64,000 nucleotides of DNA. Source: Stenotrophomonas rhizophila. GTDB taxonomy: Bacteria; Pseudomonadota; Gammaproteobacteria; Xanthomonadales; Xanthomonadaceae. Shown here in pieces: positions 54,701 through 64,000 of this stretch. Made by a program: the position numbers and the translations under genes. The DNA lies in assembly GCF_003651185.1 (NCBI RefSeq), contig NZ_RCDC01000004.1:124001-188000 (forward strand), given 5' to 3'. The first letter of the stretch is position 1, and each line of letters begins with the position of its first letter. Below the pieces are notes generated by a model. The model was not told the DNA's origin and did not search any database. It saw only the letters and a list, made by a program, of their open reading frames with translations.

Positions 54701-57700
54701 CAGTGCCAGCAGCCGTTGGCGCAGGGCCGGCAGAACCAGCGGGGGCGTGCCGGTGTCCAGCGCGATCAGTTCGCCGAGCAGGCGCCGGTAGCTCAGCCCG
54801 GTGGCGTCGTCGATCTGGTGCAGGCTGTGCTGGTGGCGGTCCAGTTCGCCTTCCAGCGCCTCGATCCGCGCGGCCACCTGCTGGCGCTGCTGCTGCCAGG
54901 CCGATTGCGTGGCGCCGGCGGTGAACAGGGCGTCGAGCTGCTCGCGGATGCTGCGGATGACCGGTTCGCGGTCGCGGTTGACGTCGTTGAGCATGACCAC
55001 GCGCTGGCCCAGCCCTTCTGCGACCAGGCGCTTGTGCACCACCTCCAACGCAGCGTGCTTCTGGCAGACGATCAGCAGGCTGCGTCGCCGGCCGATCGCG
55101 TCGGCCACCATGTTGACGATGGTCTGGCTCTTGCCAGTGCCGGGTGGGCCTTCGATCAACAGGCCCGGCCCCTGCCGGGCCTGCAGCACCGCCGCTTCCT
55201 GCGAGGGGTCGCTGGCTACGGTGAAGTAGCGCTGCAGCTCCGGCGCGGCAGGCGGCGAGGGGCCGTCGGCGTCGGTCGGCGGTGCCAGCCGCAACGCGGT
55301 TTCAAGACCGGTGCCGGACGGCGACAGAACCTTGAGCTGGCGCAAGTCTTCGCCGATGGCCTGGCCCATGAAGGTGACATGGAAAAGCACCGCGGCGCAG
55401 TCCAGTTCGTCCTGGTAAGGGGCCACCTCCACGCTGCTGGGGGGCAGGCCCACCAAGCTGCGCGAGCGGATCGTGGCCAGCATCCCGAAGGCATCCATCA
55501 CATCGGCGGCCCGGATCGCCGAGCGCCCCAGCAGTTCGTCGGCGGTGCTGCGCCAGCGCTTGCAGGTTTCGGTGCCCAGCACGCTTTCAAGGGCAGGGTT
55601 GAGCCGCACTTCCTCGCGTTCGCCATCGAAGGCCAGCCCGACTTGGCCGCGCGTGCCCGGTTCCAGCAGCAGCGTGACCGGCCACAGCAGCAGCGGAATG
55701 ATCCGGGTGCGTGACGTGCCGCGCGGATCGCGGCTGAGCAGGAACGGAAAGCCCAGATACAGCCCGTCGATGCCGGTGTCGCGCTTGTACAGCGCGCTCT
55801 GCCGTGCCAGGGCCATCAGGCGGGGTTCCAGCTGCGGGGTGCGCTGGAACGATTCGGGGTCCAGCTGGACGGCGCGCGCGTTGCGCTGCAACAGGTGATC
55901 GAGCAGTGCGGCGGCGGGGCGCCGGGTGCTGTCGACTGCGTGCATGTCCACGCGCGCGGTGGTCTTGCCGATGCTCATGCGCACCAGCGGCCCGCGCATA
56001 ACCGCGGTGACGACCTTCTTTTCGAAGAAGTCCAGGATCTGCGAGACGTACTGCTGCTTCTGTGGCTGCAGCCAGCGGCTGGCGGGCACGGCCAGCACCA
56101 CCAGGGCGCGCGCCAGCGGCATGCGCCGTTCCAGCCGGAACTGTTCGGCCCAGCCATCCACCACGGGCAGGCCGGAACGGGCGAAGCCCAGGATGCGCGC
56201 GTCCACACTGCGATACAGCTCGGTACGCGGTTGCAGCAGCATGGCCGCGGCTGCGTCGTTGTCGAAGGCCTCGAGACCGGCGCTGGCGGCCAGCGTGGCA
56301 GCCTCGACGAGGATGGCGTCGGCGCTGCGGAACTGGCCGATCTCCGCGCTCAGCAACACGATCAGGTCTTCTTCGGCCACCACCCTGCGCTCGGCCAGCG
56401 ACAGCAGCCCGGGATGCGCGGTGTCGGGCAGCAGGCGCTGGCGTTCCTGCCATTGCGAGGCCAGCTTGGCCCGCGAAGTGGACAGCAGATAGACGCGCAG
56501 GGATTCTTCGACCAAGGCGATGTGCTGGTACAGCGCGCGCTGGCGCACGCTTTCCTCGCGCCGCTTGAGCCTGCACAGCCAGTTGTCGGTCTGCAGGTGT
56601 TCCAGCAGGTCCGGCACCGACCCGCTGACCAGCCGGTAGCCCTCCAGCGGGTGCTCAAGCAACCAGCCTGGCGTGACGATGTCGCCACGATGGATCAACG
56701 GCATTTCCGGGTTGAGCACCTTCAACGCCAGCATCAGCCGGAAATTGTCTTCGATGCCTTCGTGGCGGGCGATCTGGCGCAGCCCGGCGATGCGGGTGGC
56801 GGGCAGGCCGACCTGCTCGGCCCAGGTGACGATGCCCCCGCGCAGCAGGTGGTCCAAGGCTTGGTCCCAGCCGTCGGCATGGGCGGCGGCCAGCGCGAAC
56901 ACCGCGGGGCGATGGTAGCGGCGCGTGCCCAGCGGCAGGCTGGCGCCGTCGCCCTCATCCTGCGCGTGTTGCGCCGCCGGCGGCGCCGGCACGGCAATAC
57001 CGGCCAGCCAGTCGGCTACCTGCGGCCATTGCCAGCGATGGTGGCGGTCGCGGGCCAGCAGCCCACGGAGCAGCAGCGCCAGCTCCGGGTCCAACGTATC
57101 CGGGATCGGAACACCATTGGCCAGCACGTGGATCAGGAACGCATTGGGATGGATGCCGTCGAAGCAGGCGCCGTCGGTGAGCTGTTCGTGCAGGATCATG
57201 CCCAGGCTCCACCAGTCCGACGCCGCCGCCACGCCACCGGCGATCGCCTCGGGCGCCATGTAGCGGCTGATCTCCAGGGGCGAGACGATGTCCAGGTCGA
57301 ACTCGGACAACCGCGCCGAACCGAATCCGCTGATCACCAGATCCAGCGGCATGCGGGCCCGTACCAGCAGGCTGGCCGGGCGCAGGTCGCGGTGGCGCAG
57401 CCCGGCTTCGTTGAACGCATGCAGCGCCTGCCCCAGTTCGCTGACGATATGCCGGACCGCATCGCGGTCGCCGATCACGCTGCCCAGCTCGGCCAGGGTG
57501 CCACCGGTGAGCATTTCCACTACTTCAAAGGCGCGGTCATCCCAGCGCCCGGTGGCGATGATCTCCGGCACGTGCGCGCGGGGCAGGCGGCGGATCACAT
57601 CGTAGATGGCCGGGTCGGGTTCGGCACCGGGGCGGTACAGGGTGAGCACGGCCTGCACCGCCGTGGCGGTGTGTTCGGCCTGGTAGCGGTCACGCACGCC

Positions 57701-58063
57701 GTCGGTGCTGCTGATCTGGCGCAGCAGGCGCCAGCCATCGATGACCGTTTCGCTCCTGTCGGCGGCCGGGGGCGACAGCTCTGCCGCCGCCGTCGCGTCC
57801 GCTGCGCTGGCGCCACAGTGCAGGCACATCAGGTCGCCGGGCGTCATCGGGTGGCCGTTGTCGCAGAGCACGTCCGCTGCGGCGGCGCCGACCGTCGAGG
57901 CCTGCACCGCTGCCTGGGTCACCACGCTCTGTGGCCGCCAGCCAGCGGGGTGGATCGGCTCGCCGGCCAGATCCCAGCCGCACGCGTGCGCGTCAACAAG
58001 GCCTTCGCAGAACATCTCGGCCAACGCGCGTTCGGTGTGGCAATTGGGGCAAAAACGAATCAT
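51761..58063 (-). CDS. Zinc-ribbon / pseudokinase / SF1 helicase / Vsr-like nuclease fusion
   Basis: Giant protein of 2100 residues from the ATG at 58063 (MIRFCPNCHTER). Residues 1-90 have zinc-ribbon cysteines (C5, C8, C19, C28; C67, C80, C83). About 108-355 is a protein-kinase-like domain with HRDLRP (224-229), MAPEA (269-273) and SDWWSLG, but the DFG site is SGFG and the VAIK lysine is missing, so it is probably a pseudokinase. Around 780-800 is a stretch like the DUF4011 part of related helicases (LLLWPVTLLLEPG). An SF1, UPF1-like helicase follows: Walker A GPPGTGKSQTIV (about 970), Walker B IYDEASQMPVE (about 1632), motif V QGDERDIIVFSS and motif VI RRLNVAVTRARQRV. The last 100 residues look like a Vsr-type nuclease (GLDFAIEH, GIECDAPSH). 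A nucleic-acid-targeting defence or repair role is inferred. Confidence 0.85.
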   Translation of the reverse strand: MIRFCPNCHTERALAEMFCEGLVDAHACGWDLAGEPIHPAGWRPQSVVTQAAVQASTVGAAAADVLCDNGHPMTPGDLMCLHCGASAADATAAAELSPPAADRSETVIDGWRLLRQISSTDGVRDRYQAEHTATAVQAVLTLYRPGAEPDPAIYDVIRRLPRAHVPEIIATGRWDDRAFEVVEMLTGGTLAELGSVIGDRDAVRHIVSELGQALHAFNEAGLRHRDLRPASLLVRARMPLDLVISGFGSARLSEFDLDIVSPLEISRYMAPEAIAGGVAAASDWWSLGMILHEQLTDGACFDGIHPNAFLIHVLANGVPIPDTLDPELALLLRGLLARDRHHRWQWPQVADWLAGIAVPAPPAAQHAQDEGDGASLPLGTRRYHRPAVFALAAAHADGWDQALDHLLRGGIVTWAEQVGLPATRIAGLRQIARHEGIEDNFRLMLALKVLNPEMPLIHRGDIVTPGWLLEHPLEGYRLVSGSVPDLLEHLQTDNWLCRLKRREESVRQRALYQHIALVEESLRVYLLSTSRAKLASQWQERQRLLPDTAHPGLLSLAERRVVAEEDLIVLLSAEIGQFRSADAILVEAATLAASAGLEAFDNDAAAAMLLQPRTELYRSVDARILGFARSGLPVVDGWAEQFRLERRMPLARALVVLAVPASRWLQPQKQQYVSQILDFFEKKVVTAVMRGPLVRMSIGKTTARVDMHAVDSTRRPAAALLDHLLQRNARAVQLDPESFQRTPQLEPRLMALARQSALYKRDTGIDGLYLGFPFLLSRDPRGTSRTRIIPLLLWPVTLLLEPGTRGQVGLAFDGEREEVRLNPALESVLGTETCKRWRSTADELLGRSAIRAADVMDAFGMLATIRSRSLVGLPPSSVEVAPYQDELDCAAVLFHVTFMGQAIGEDLRQLKVLSPSGTGLETALRLAPPTDADGPSPPAAPELQRYFTVASDPSQEAAVLQARQGPGLLIEGPPGTGKSQTIVNMVADAIGRRRSLLIVCQKHAALEVVHKRLVAEGLGQRVVMLNDVNRDREPVIRSIREQLDALFTAGATQSAWQQQRQQVAARIEALEGELDRHQHSLHQIDDATGLSYRRLLGELIALDTGTPPLVLPALRQRLLALDLPTLVQREEACAPLIRLWLPARYEGSPLVQLRPFAADADTLAAFVAALQAFTAAEQHRQAILLAHPASFELDDPAPHQAWKSAHVATLLRLDDAQRIRLARWLPLFRTARAGQPSQGDIALDRLHQIEHAVAALDLDAFSSTLSPALTGVDERTLAQLQRDAARVLGARGLLARLNPLHLLRRRRVNRVLQEQSHATGEAGAAALLAAATLEARLRPLRNELARLHQQLALDPVGQRTGMALGPMARASGRQLLDVQALAQALAQSPRPQQADDAALAGDRAHLEALLQDLDASLARHAARHASAQQLGLLADWLEQTLTDALAAAIAHNQSNAQVLQHLQDALPHLAAYQAFRGRAGQLSAADLDLLALLRQLQPQLDILPSDALEPAVRRLLHREARLGWKHRMEQAIPALQFGQDETQAKVASLAAADQQMRRLNRQMLGTHIDLQQLGNRKQWEDVTRLTGRRSRRLREFIELGSELGLMRLRPIWLMNPDVASRVLPLQAGLFDTVIYDEASQMPVEFALPTLFRGRVTVVSGDEKQMPPTAFFSSRVESDEAEVFDGDEPDAEVDAEQRDAFEETWNRREIKDCPDLLQLARNALPSTTLQIHYRSAYRELIGFSNAAFYGNRLNVPVRHPRSSIARIKPLELIQVDGVYQHQSNPAEAARVVEYLAQLWQHPYAARPSVGVVTFNRKQAELIEEHLEKRAGQDAAFRAAFAEERERSEDGEDMAVFVKNVENVQGDERDIIVFSSTFGRNAQGTFRRNFGVLGQTGGERRLNVAVTRARQRVVMITSMPIADISDLFNTQRAPASPRDYLQGYLEYARALCAGEFDGSERLLDRLQTDRSVANRTHAAPADGFTQIVGAYLQSLGWDAAAASEGDAFGLDFAIEHPDTGNFAIGIECDAPSHPLLTHARAREIWRPSVLRRAIGGIHRVSSHAWYHDGEAERARLRLAIDAAMAPAPVPPPPVPAQPETLP

Positions 58064-58067
58064 GGAC

Positions 58068-58723
58068 TTACTCGGCTGGACGACGCGATGAAGTGTGTGC
58101 GCTGGTCTGCACCTGATGGCCCTGCGCGCGCAGCAGCTCGCGCAGGCGCAGCAGGTCGCCGCGGCGGGGGATGCCGGCCATCCAGACGGTGCCGGTGGCA
58201 TCGAACATCAGGTCAAGTGCCTTGTCGGCCGGCGTGCTGGTGCGCGCCAGGCCGGCCAGGCGCGACCGACCGAGCGCGGTGAGCAGGGTGAGGCGCTGGT
58301 TGTCGCTGCCACGCAGCGCCAGCGACTGGGCTGCATGTTCAAGGTAGGGGTCGCTGATCACCGCGTCGATCAGGTCACGCGCCTGGTCCAGCATGGGCTG
58401 CAGCGTTTCCAGCGGGTGCCCGCTGTACACCAGGATGTCCGCGGCGGTGCGTTGGCGCAGCCCCACCAGCATCTGCAGCATCGCGTCGAACTGGTCGAAC
58501 GGCTCGCCGCCGGAAATCGTGATGCCGTCGGCCTGGTGCAGCCACGGCGCCACCTGCTCGAGCAGGCTGGCCACGTCGACGACCGTGCGCCCCGGGCCCC
58601 AGGTGTCGGCTGAAATGCAGCCGCTGCAGCGGATGCTGCAGCCCTGGAACCAGATGCCCAGGCGCTGCCCCGGCCCCAGCGTGGTCACCGGGAAATGCAC
58701 GCGTGACAGCTGCAGTGGACGGT

Positions 58724-58727
<4 letters not shown>
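58068..58727 (-). CDS. Small radical SAM protein of the accessory cassette
   Basis: A 219-residue member of the radical SAM superfamily resembling NrdG-type activating enzymes: LGIWFQGCSIRCSGCISADTW carries the CxxxCxxC iron-sulfur motif at about residues 30-37, and ITISGGEPFDQ is the GGE SAM-binding motif. The substrate is unknown; no glycyl-radical enzyme is nearby. No ATG lies at the front; a TTG at 58727 overlaps the stop of the AAA+ gene by four bases and is the likely start (a GTG at 58703 is the alternative). The helicase gene starts four bases after its stop. Confidence 0.85.
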
Positions 58728-60556
<1,829 letters not shown>

Positions 60557-60625
60557 CCTGCTGCCTGCTATTCCCATGGTATGGGCAGGGTATTGCGCGC
60601 AGCCGTCAATTTCCAGCGCGTGCCG

Positions 60626-62770
60626 CTAGCCCGCCGCCGCGCCCGGCCGCGCCTGCGCCTTCCAGCCCGCCGCCACTTCCACCCGTGGGCGGGGCAGATC
60701 ATGCAGCTGCATGAAGCGCTGGGCGTCTACCGGTCTGCCCAGCAGATAGCCCTGCAGGTAATCGCAGCCCAACCGTTCCAGGTAGGCGCGCTGACCGACG
60801 GTCTCGACCCCCTCGGCGACGATATCCATGTCCAGCGCATGCCCCAGGGCCACGATCGCCGAAACGATCACCACATCCTCGGAGCTGTTTTCCAGGTCGC
60901 GCACGAACGCGTGGTCGATCTTGATCTCGGTGGCGGGCAGGCGCTTGAGATACAACAGGCTGGAGTAGCCGGTACCGAAGTCATCGATGGAGATGCCCAC
61001 CCCCAACGCCGCCATGGCCTGCAACAGGGTCAGGCTGGCCTCGGTATCGCGCATCACCGTGTTTTCGGTGATCTCCAGGATCAGCCGGCGCGGCTCGATA
61101 CGATGGGTCTGCAGCGCCTCGCGCACTTCCTTCAGCAGGTTGGGCGAGGCGAACTGGATCGGCGAGAGATTCACCGACACCGTCCAGCCGTCATGCCCGG
61201 CGTCGTGCCACACGCGCAGCTGGCGGCAGGCTTCATCCAGTGCCCAGCGCCCGATCTCGTTGATCACGCCACTGCGCTCGGCCAGCCGGATGAAACGGTC
61301 CGGCGGAATCAGGCCCTGTTGCGGATGCCGCCAGCGGATCAACGCTTCGGCGCCGCTGATGGATTGCCCGGCGACGCGGGTCTTGGGCTGGTAGTGCAGG
61401 AACAGCTGCTCGCTGCCGATGGCGCGGCGCAGGTCGGCCAGCAGCTGGAACTGCTGCTCGGCGCTGTCATTCATCCAGTCCGCAAACAGCACGTAGGCGT
61501 TGCGACCGGCTTCCTTGGCCTGGTACATCGCCGCATCGGCGAAGGCCATCAGCTGGCGCTCGCTGGCGGCGTGGTCCGGGCAGATCGCGATGCCGATGCT
61601 GGCGGTCACCTGCAGGTCGTGGCGCGGCAGCAGTGGCTCGTTGCCGACGGTCTGGATGAGCCGACTGGCCAGTGTCGCCACGTCCTCGTCGTTCTCGATC
61701 GGCACCACCAGCACGAACTCATCGCCGCCCAGCCGCGCCAGCATGTCCGCCGGCCGCAGCAGCTTGCGGGTGCGGTCGGCGACGGCCACCAGCAGCGCAT
61801 CGCCGGTCTGGTGGCCGTAGGCATCGTTGACCTGCTTGAAGCCGTCCAGATCCATGAACATGACCGCGAAGCGGCTGCCGCGCTGTTCGGCCTCGGCCAG
61901 GGCCTGCTCGATGCGCTGCTGCAGCAGCCGGCGGTTCGGCAGGCGGGTCAGGGGATCGTGCAGGGCGGCCTGGGTCAACTCCGCCTGCGCATCATCCAGC
62001 GAGCTGCTCAGGTCGGTATTGCGCAGCCGCAGCAGCTGCGCCTCCATGCGCTGGTCCAGCCAGGACACGATCAAGACCACCGCCAGGATGGCGATGGTCA
62101 GGGCCAGCACCACCAGTGCCAGCCATTGCGCCTGCAGGCCATCACCGGCCGCAGCACCGCAGATGCTCCCCGCCGGAAAGCGGGCGGCGGCCATGCCGGT
62201 GTAATGCATGCCCACGATCGCGGTGCCCAGCACCAGTGCAGGTGCGGCGCGGTCGCGCAGGCGCCGGTGGGTGCTGCGCAGGCGGAAGGCAATGAACAGG
62301 GCCGTCCACGAGGCCGCCACTGCGATCAGCAGCGACACCGCCACCCAGCCGGCGTGGTAGTCGATCCCGGGCTGCATGTACAGCGCGGCCATGCCCAGGT
62401 AATGCATCGAGGCGATGCCACTGCCCATCAGCACGGCGCCAAGCGCCAGGCGCCCGTGCGGCAGGGTCGGCTGCGAGACCAGCCACAGCGCGAAGATGGA
62501 GGAGGCCATGGCGGCCAGCAGCGAGACGGTGGTCAGGCCAAGCGCATAGCCGAGCGGGATCGGCAACTGGAAGGCGAGCATGCCGATGAAGTGCATCGAC
62601 CAGATGCCCAGCCCCATCGCGCAGCCGCCGCCGACCAACCACAACCAGGTGGTGCGGCGCGTGGTGGCGGTCGTCACCCGGCTGGACATATCCAGTGCGG
62701 TGAAGGAGGCCAGTACTGCGACGAGAAACGAAATCACCACCAACCACGGGGTATAGCTGCCGATCAGCAT
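60626..62770 (-). CDS. MHYT-GGDEF-EAL cyclic di-GMP protein
   Basis: Predicted membrane enzyme of 714 residues that makes and/or breaks cyclic di-GMP. An N-terminal MHYT sensor with about seven membrane helices has the three repeats MHFIGM, MHYLGM and MHYTGM, thought to bind metal or sense oxygen, CO or NO. The GGDEF domain is intact (RLGGDEF) with the inhibitory RxxD site (RPAD) five residues before it. The EAL domain is also intact (GAEALIRW, DFGTGYSSLLYLKRL). The start at 62770 is supported by AGGGAGA nine bases upstream. It sits directly after fliR in the flagellar cluster. Confidence 0.94.
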   Translation of the reverse strand: MLIGSYTPWLVVISFLVAVLASFTALDMSSRVTTATTRRTTWLWLVGGGCAMGLGIWSMHFIGMLAFQLPIPLGYALGLTTVSLLAAMASSIFALWLVSQPTLPHGRLALGAVLMGSGIASMHYLGMAALYMQPGIDYHAGWVAVSLLIAVAASWTALFIAFRLRSTHRRLRDRAAPALVLGTAIVGMHYTGMAAARFPAGSICGAAAGDGLQAQWLALVVLALTIAILAVVLIVSWLDQRMEAQLLRLRNTDLSSSLDDAQAELTQAALHDPLTRLPNRRLLQQRIEQALAEAEQRGSRFAVMFMDLDGFKQVNDAYGHQTGDALLVAVADRTRKLLRPADMLARLGGDEFVLVVPIENDEDVATLASRLIQTVGNEPLLPRHDLQVTASIGIAICPDHAASERQLMAFADAAMYQAKEAGRNAYVLFADWMNDSAEQQFQLLADLRRAIGSEQLFLHYQPKTRVAGQSISGAEALIRWRHPQQGLIPPDRFIRLAERSGVINEIGRWALDEACRQLRVWHDAGHDGWTVSVNLSPIQFASPNLLKEVREALQTHRIEPRRLILEITENTVMRDTEASLTLLQAMAALGVGISIDDFGTGYSSLLYLKRLPATEIKIDHAFVRDLENSSEDVVIVSAIVALGHALDMDIVAEGVETVGQRAYLERLGCDYLQGYLLGRPVDAQRFMQLHDLPRPRVEVAAGWKAQARPGAAAG

Positions 62771-62948
62771 GGAAGACACTCTCCCTGGTCAACATCTGAG
62801 CGATACGACAGGACACCCGGCCATCACCGCAAAGACACGGTGAAGATTCTGTCATTGCGTTGCAAAGGCATGTGCGGCCGAGCGGTCAAGACTACCGTCA
62901 GGCCCCCGGTGCACCGCAAGTGGCGTTGGTGCCCCCAACCCATGGCGG

Positions 62949-62969
62949 CACGCGGTGTCCCGCCGCGTG
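62949..62969 (-). terminator. Possible hairpin after fliR
   Basis: Seven-base stem CACGCGG / CCGCGTG with a seven-base loop just beyond the fliR stop, without a U-tract. The rest of the 206-base gap before the MHYT gene shows no clear promoter or gene. Confidence 0.4.
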
Positions 62970-62976
62970 TCCCGGG

Positions 62977-63768
62977 TCAACGGCTGACACTGTCGGCGGC
63001 ATCGAAGGCCGCATCGAACAGGCGTTGCACCGGCGGCCCCATCTCGCCGGCCAGCACGGTCAGCAGGAACAGGCCCAACAGCAGTGCGACCGGCAGGCCG
63101 AGCTGGATAGGGTTCAACGCAGGCGCTGCACGTGCCAGCACGCCGAAGGCCAGGTTGATCGCCAGCATCGCCACGGTCAGCGGCAGTGCCAGCGTGAGCG
63201 CGCCACGGAACACCTGCAGCAGGAACGTCGGGGCGATGCTCAGGAATGCCTGCGGATCGGGCAGCGAGGTGCCGATCGGCAAGGCCTTGTAGCTGTCCAT
63301 CAACAGTGAGATCAGCGCCAGGTGGCCGTTGACGGTGAAGAACAGCAGGCCGAACAGTAGATAGAACCACTGCCCGATCACGCCGGAACTGCCGCCGCGC
63401 AGCGGATCGCTCATCTGTGCAAAGGCCAGGCCGGTGCCCTGGGCGACCAGTTCGCCGGCCATGGCACCGGCCTCGAAGACCAGGCGCAGCACGAAGCCGA
63501 TCGAGACACCGATCGCCAGTTCGCGGGCAATGGTCAGCACCGTAGCCGCATCGAAGCCGGTCCATTCGGGCACCGGCGGCAGCATCGGCGACAGCGCGAT
63601 CGCCAATGCGCCGGCAAGCAGCACGCGGATCCGTGACGGCACCGCGCGCGTACCGATCAGCGGCATGGCCATCAGCATCGCGCCGATGCGCAGCATGGTC
63701 CACAGGATCGTGCCGATCATGCCGAAGGCCTGCAGGCCATCGGCGGCCATCTGGGTCGCGGAATCCAC
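62977..63768 (-). CDS. fliR: FliR, flagellar export gate protein
   Basis: Integral membrane part of the flagellar export gate with FliP and FliQ, 263 residues, about six membrane helices (e.g. LLAGALAIALSPM, LPVALLLGLFLLTVLAGEM), and the family stretch GEL..QGTGLAFAQMSDP. The start is 10 bases from the fliQ stop, so they form one unit. It is followed by the MHYT-GGDEF-EAL gene, not directly by flhB. Confidence 0.96.
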   Translation of the reverse strand: MDSATQMAADGLQAFGMIGTILWTMLRIGAMLMAMPLIGTRAVPSRIRVLLAGALAIALSPMLPPVPEWTGFDAATVLTIARELAIGVSIGFVLRLVFEAGAMAGELVAQGTGLAFAQMSDPLRGGSSGVIGQWFYLLFGLLFFTVNGHLALISLLMDSYKALPIGTSLPDPQAFLSIAPTFLLQVFRGALTLALPLTVAMLAINLAFGVLARAAPALNPIQLGLPVALLLGLFLLTVLAGEMGPPVQRLFDAAFDAADSVSR

Positions 63769-63778
63769 GGCGGCTGCC

Positions 63779-64000
63779 TCAGCCGATCAGATGCGGAATG
63801 CGCTGGAACAGCAGCGTGGTGTATTCGACCAGGTGGCCGATCAGCAGGCTGCCGAGGGCGAACAGCACCACGGTCAATGCCGCGGCCTTGGCGACGAAGG
63901 CGATGGTGGGTTCGTTGAGCTGGGTCGCGGCCTGGACCACGCCAACCACCACGCCGACGATCAGCACGGTGAGCAGCAGCGGGCCGGCAACCCACAGCAC
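63779..64000 (-). CDS. fliQ: FliQ, flagellar export gate protein (5' end outside window)
   Basis: Small export-gate membrane protein. 73 residues are visible against about 89 in the family, so the first 15 or so lie beyond the right edge; the apparent GTG start at 64000 is not the real one. Two membrane helices are seen (LLLTVLIVGVVVGVVQAATQ and ALTVVLFALGSLLIG), with the conserved TQLNEPTIAFVAKA between them. Confidence 0.95.
   Translation of the reverse strand: MLWVAGPLLLTVLIVGVVVGVVQAATQLNEPTIAFVAKAAALTVVLFALGSLLIGHLVEYTTLLFQRIPHLIG

Noticed and set aside
51605-58282. Very long plus-strand ORFs (about 800 codons each) opposite the helicase gene
   Set aside because: They are shadows of the minus-strand frame. 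The minus-strand product has ordered helicase, kinase and nuclease motifs; these have none.

Overview
The window is a GC-rich gammaproteobacterial chromosome segment, most likely Stenotrophomonas or a close Xanthomonadaceae relative. Three things point there: a complete DSF quorum-sensing (rpf) locus between lysS and aconitase A; two SMAG-type REP elements (GTAG followed by a GACC-GTT-GGTC palindrome, 7802-7827 and 20609-20633); and a polar-flagellum gene order of the Pseudomonas/Xanthomonas kind. No tRNA, rRNA, CRISPR array or insertion sequence was seen.

Region 1 (1-10.6 kb) holds the 3' part of lysS, then rpfG-rpfC (+) convergent with rpfF and rpfB (-), and acnA. RpfF makes DSF, RpfC senses it, RpfG degrades cyclic di-GMP and RpfB activates or recycles the fatty acid. 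There is no rpfH. Region 2 (10.8-20.7 kb) is a metabolic island between the two aconitases: a LysR regulator divergent from a PrpF/GalD-type tautomerase or isomerase, a three-gene ABC importer, an OprO/P-like porin, a VapBC-like toxin-antitoxin pair, then acnB. Uptake and isomerisation of a tricarboxylic acid such as an aconitate is a reasonable guess.

Region 3 (22-43.7 kb, all on the minus strand) carries chemotaxis genes. It has two CheA kinases, two CheY proteins, CheZ, a classic CheW and a ParP-like CheW, ParC, MotC/MotD, three chemoreceptors, CheR-CheD-CheB, a YcgR-type PilZ protein and a small secreted OB-fold protein. Six good sigma-28 (FliA) promoter matches drive these units, and fliA itself lies just upstream of cheY2. 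Region 4 (43.7-50.3 and 60.6-64 kb) carries fliA, fleN, flhF, flhA, flhB, an MHYT-GGDEF-EAL protein, fliR and the edge of fliQ.

The most unusual part is 50.4-60.6 kb. Between flhB and the MHYT-GGDEF-EAL gene, in the same direction as the flagellar genes, sits a tightly coupled four-gene cassette: a ClpB-like AAA+ protein with a degenerate N-terminal half; a small radical SAM protein; a 2100-residue protein with zinc ribbons, a pseudokinase, a UPF1-like helicase and a Vsr-like nuclease; and an alpha-helical protein starting MSGPKVV. I do not recognise it as a named system. Its domain content resembles predicted phage-defence or other NTP-driven conflict systems.
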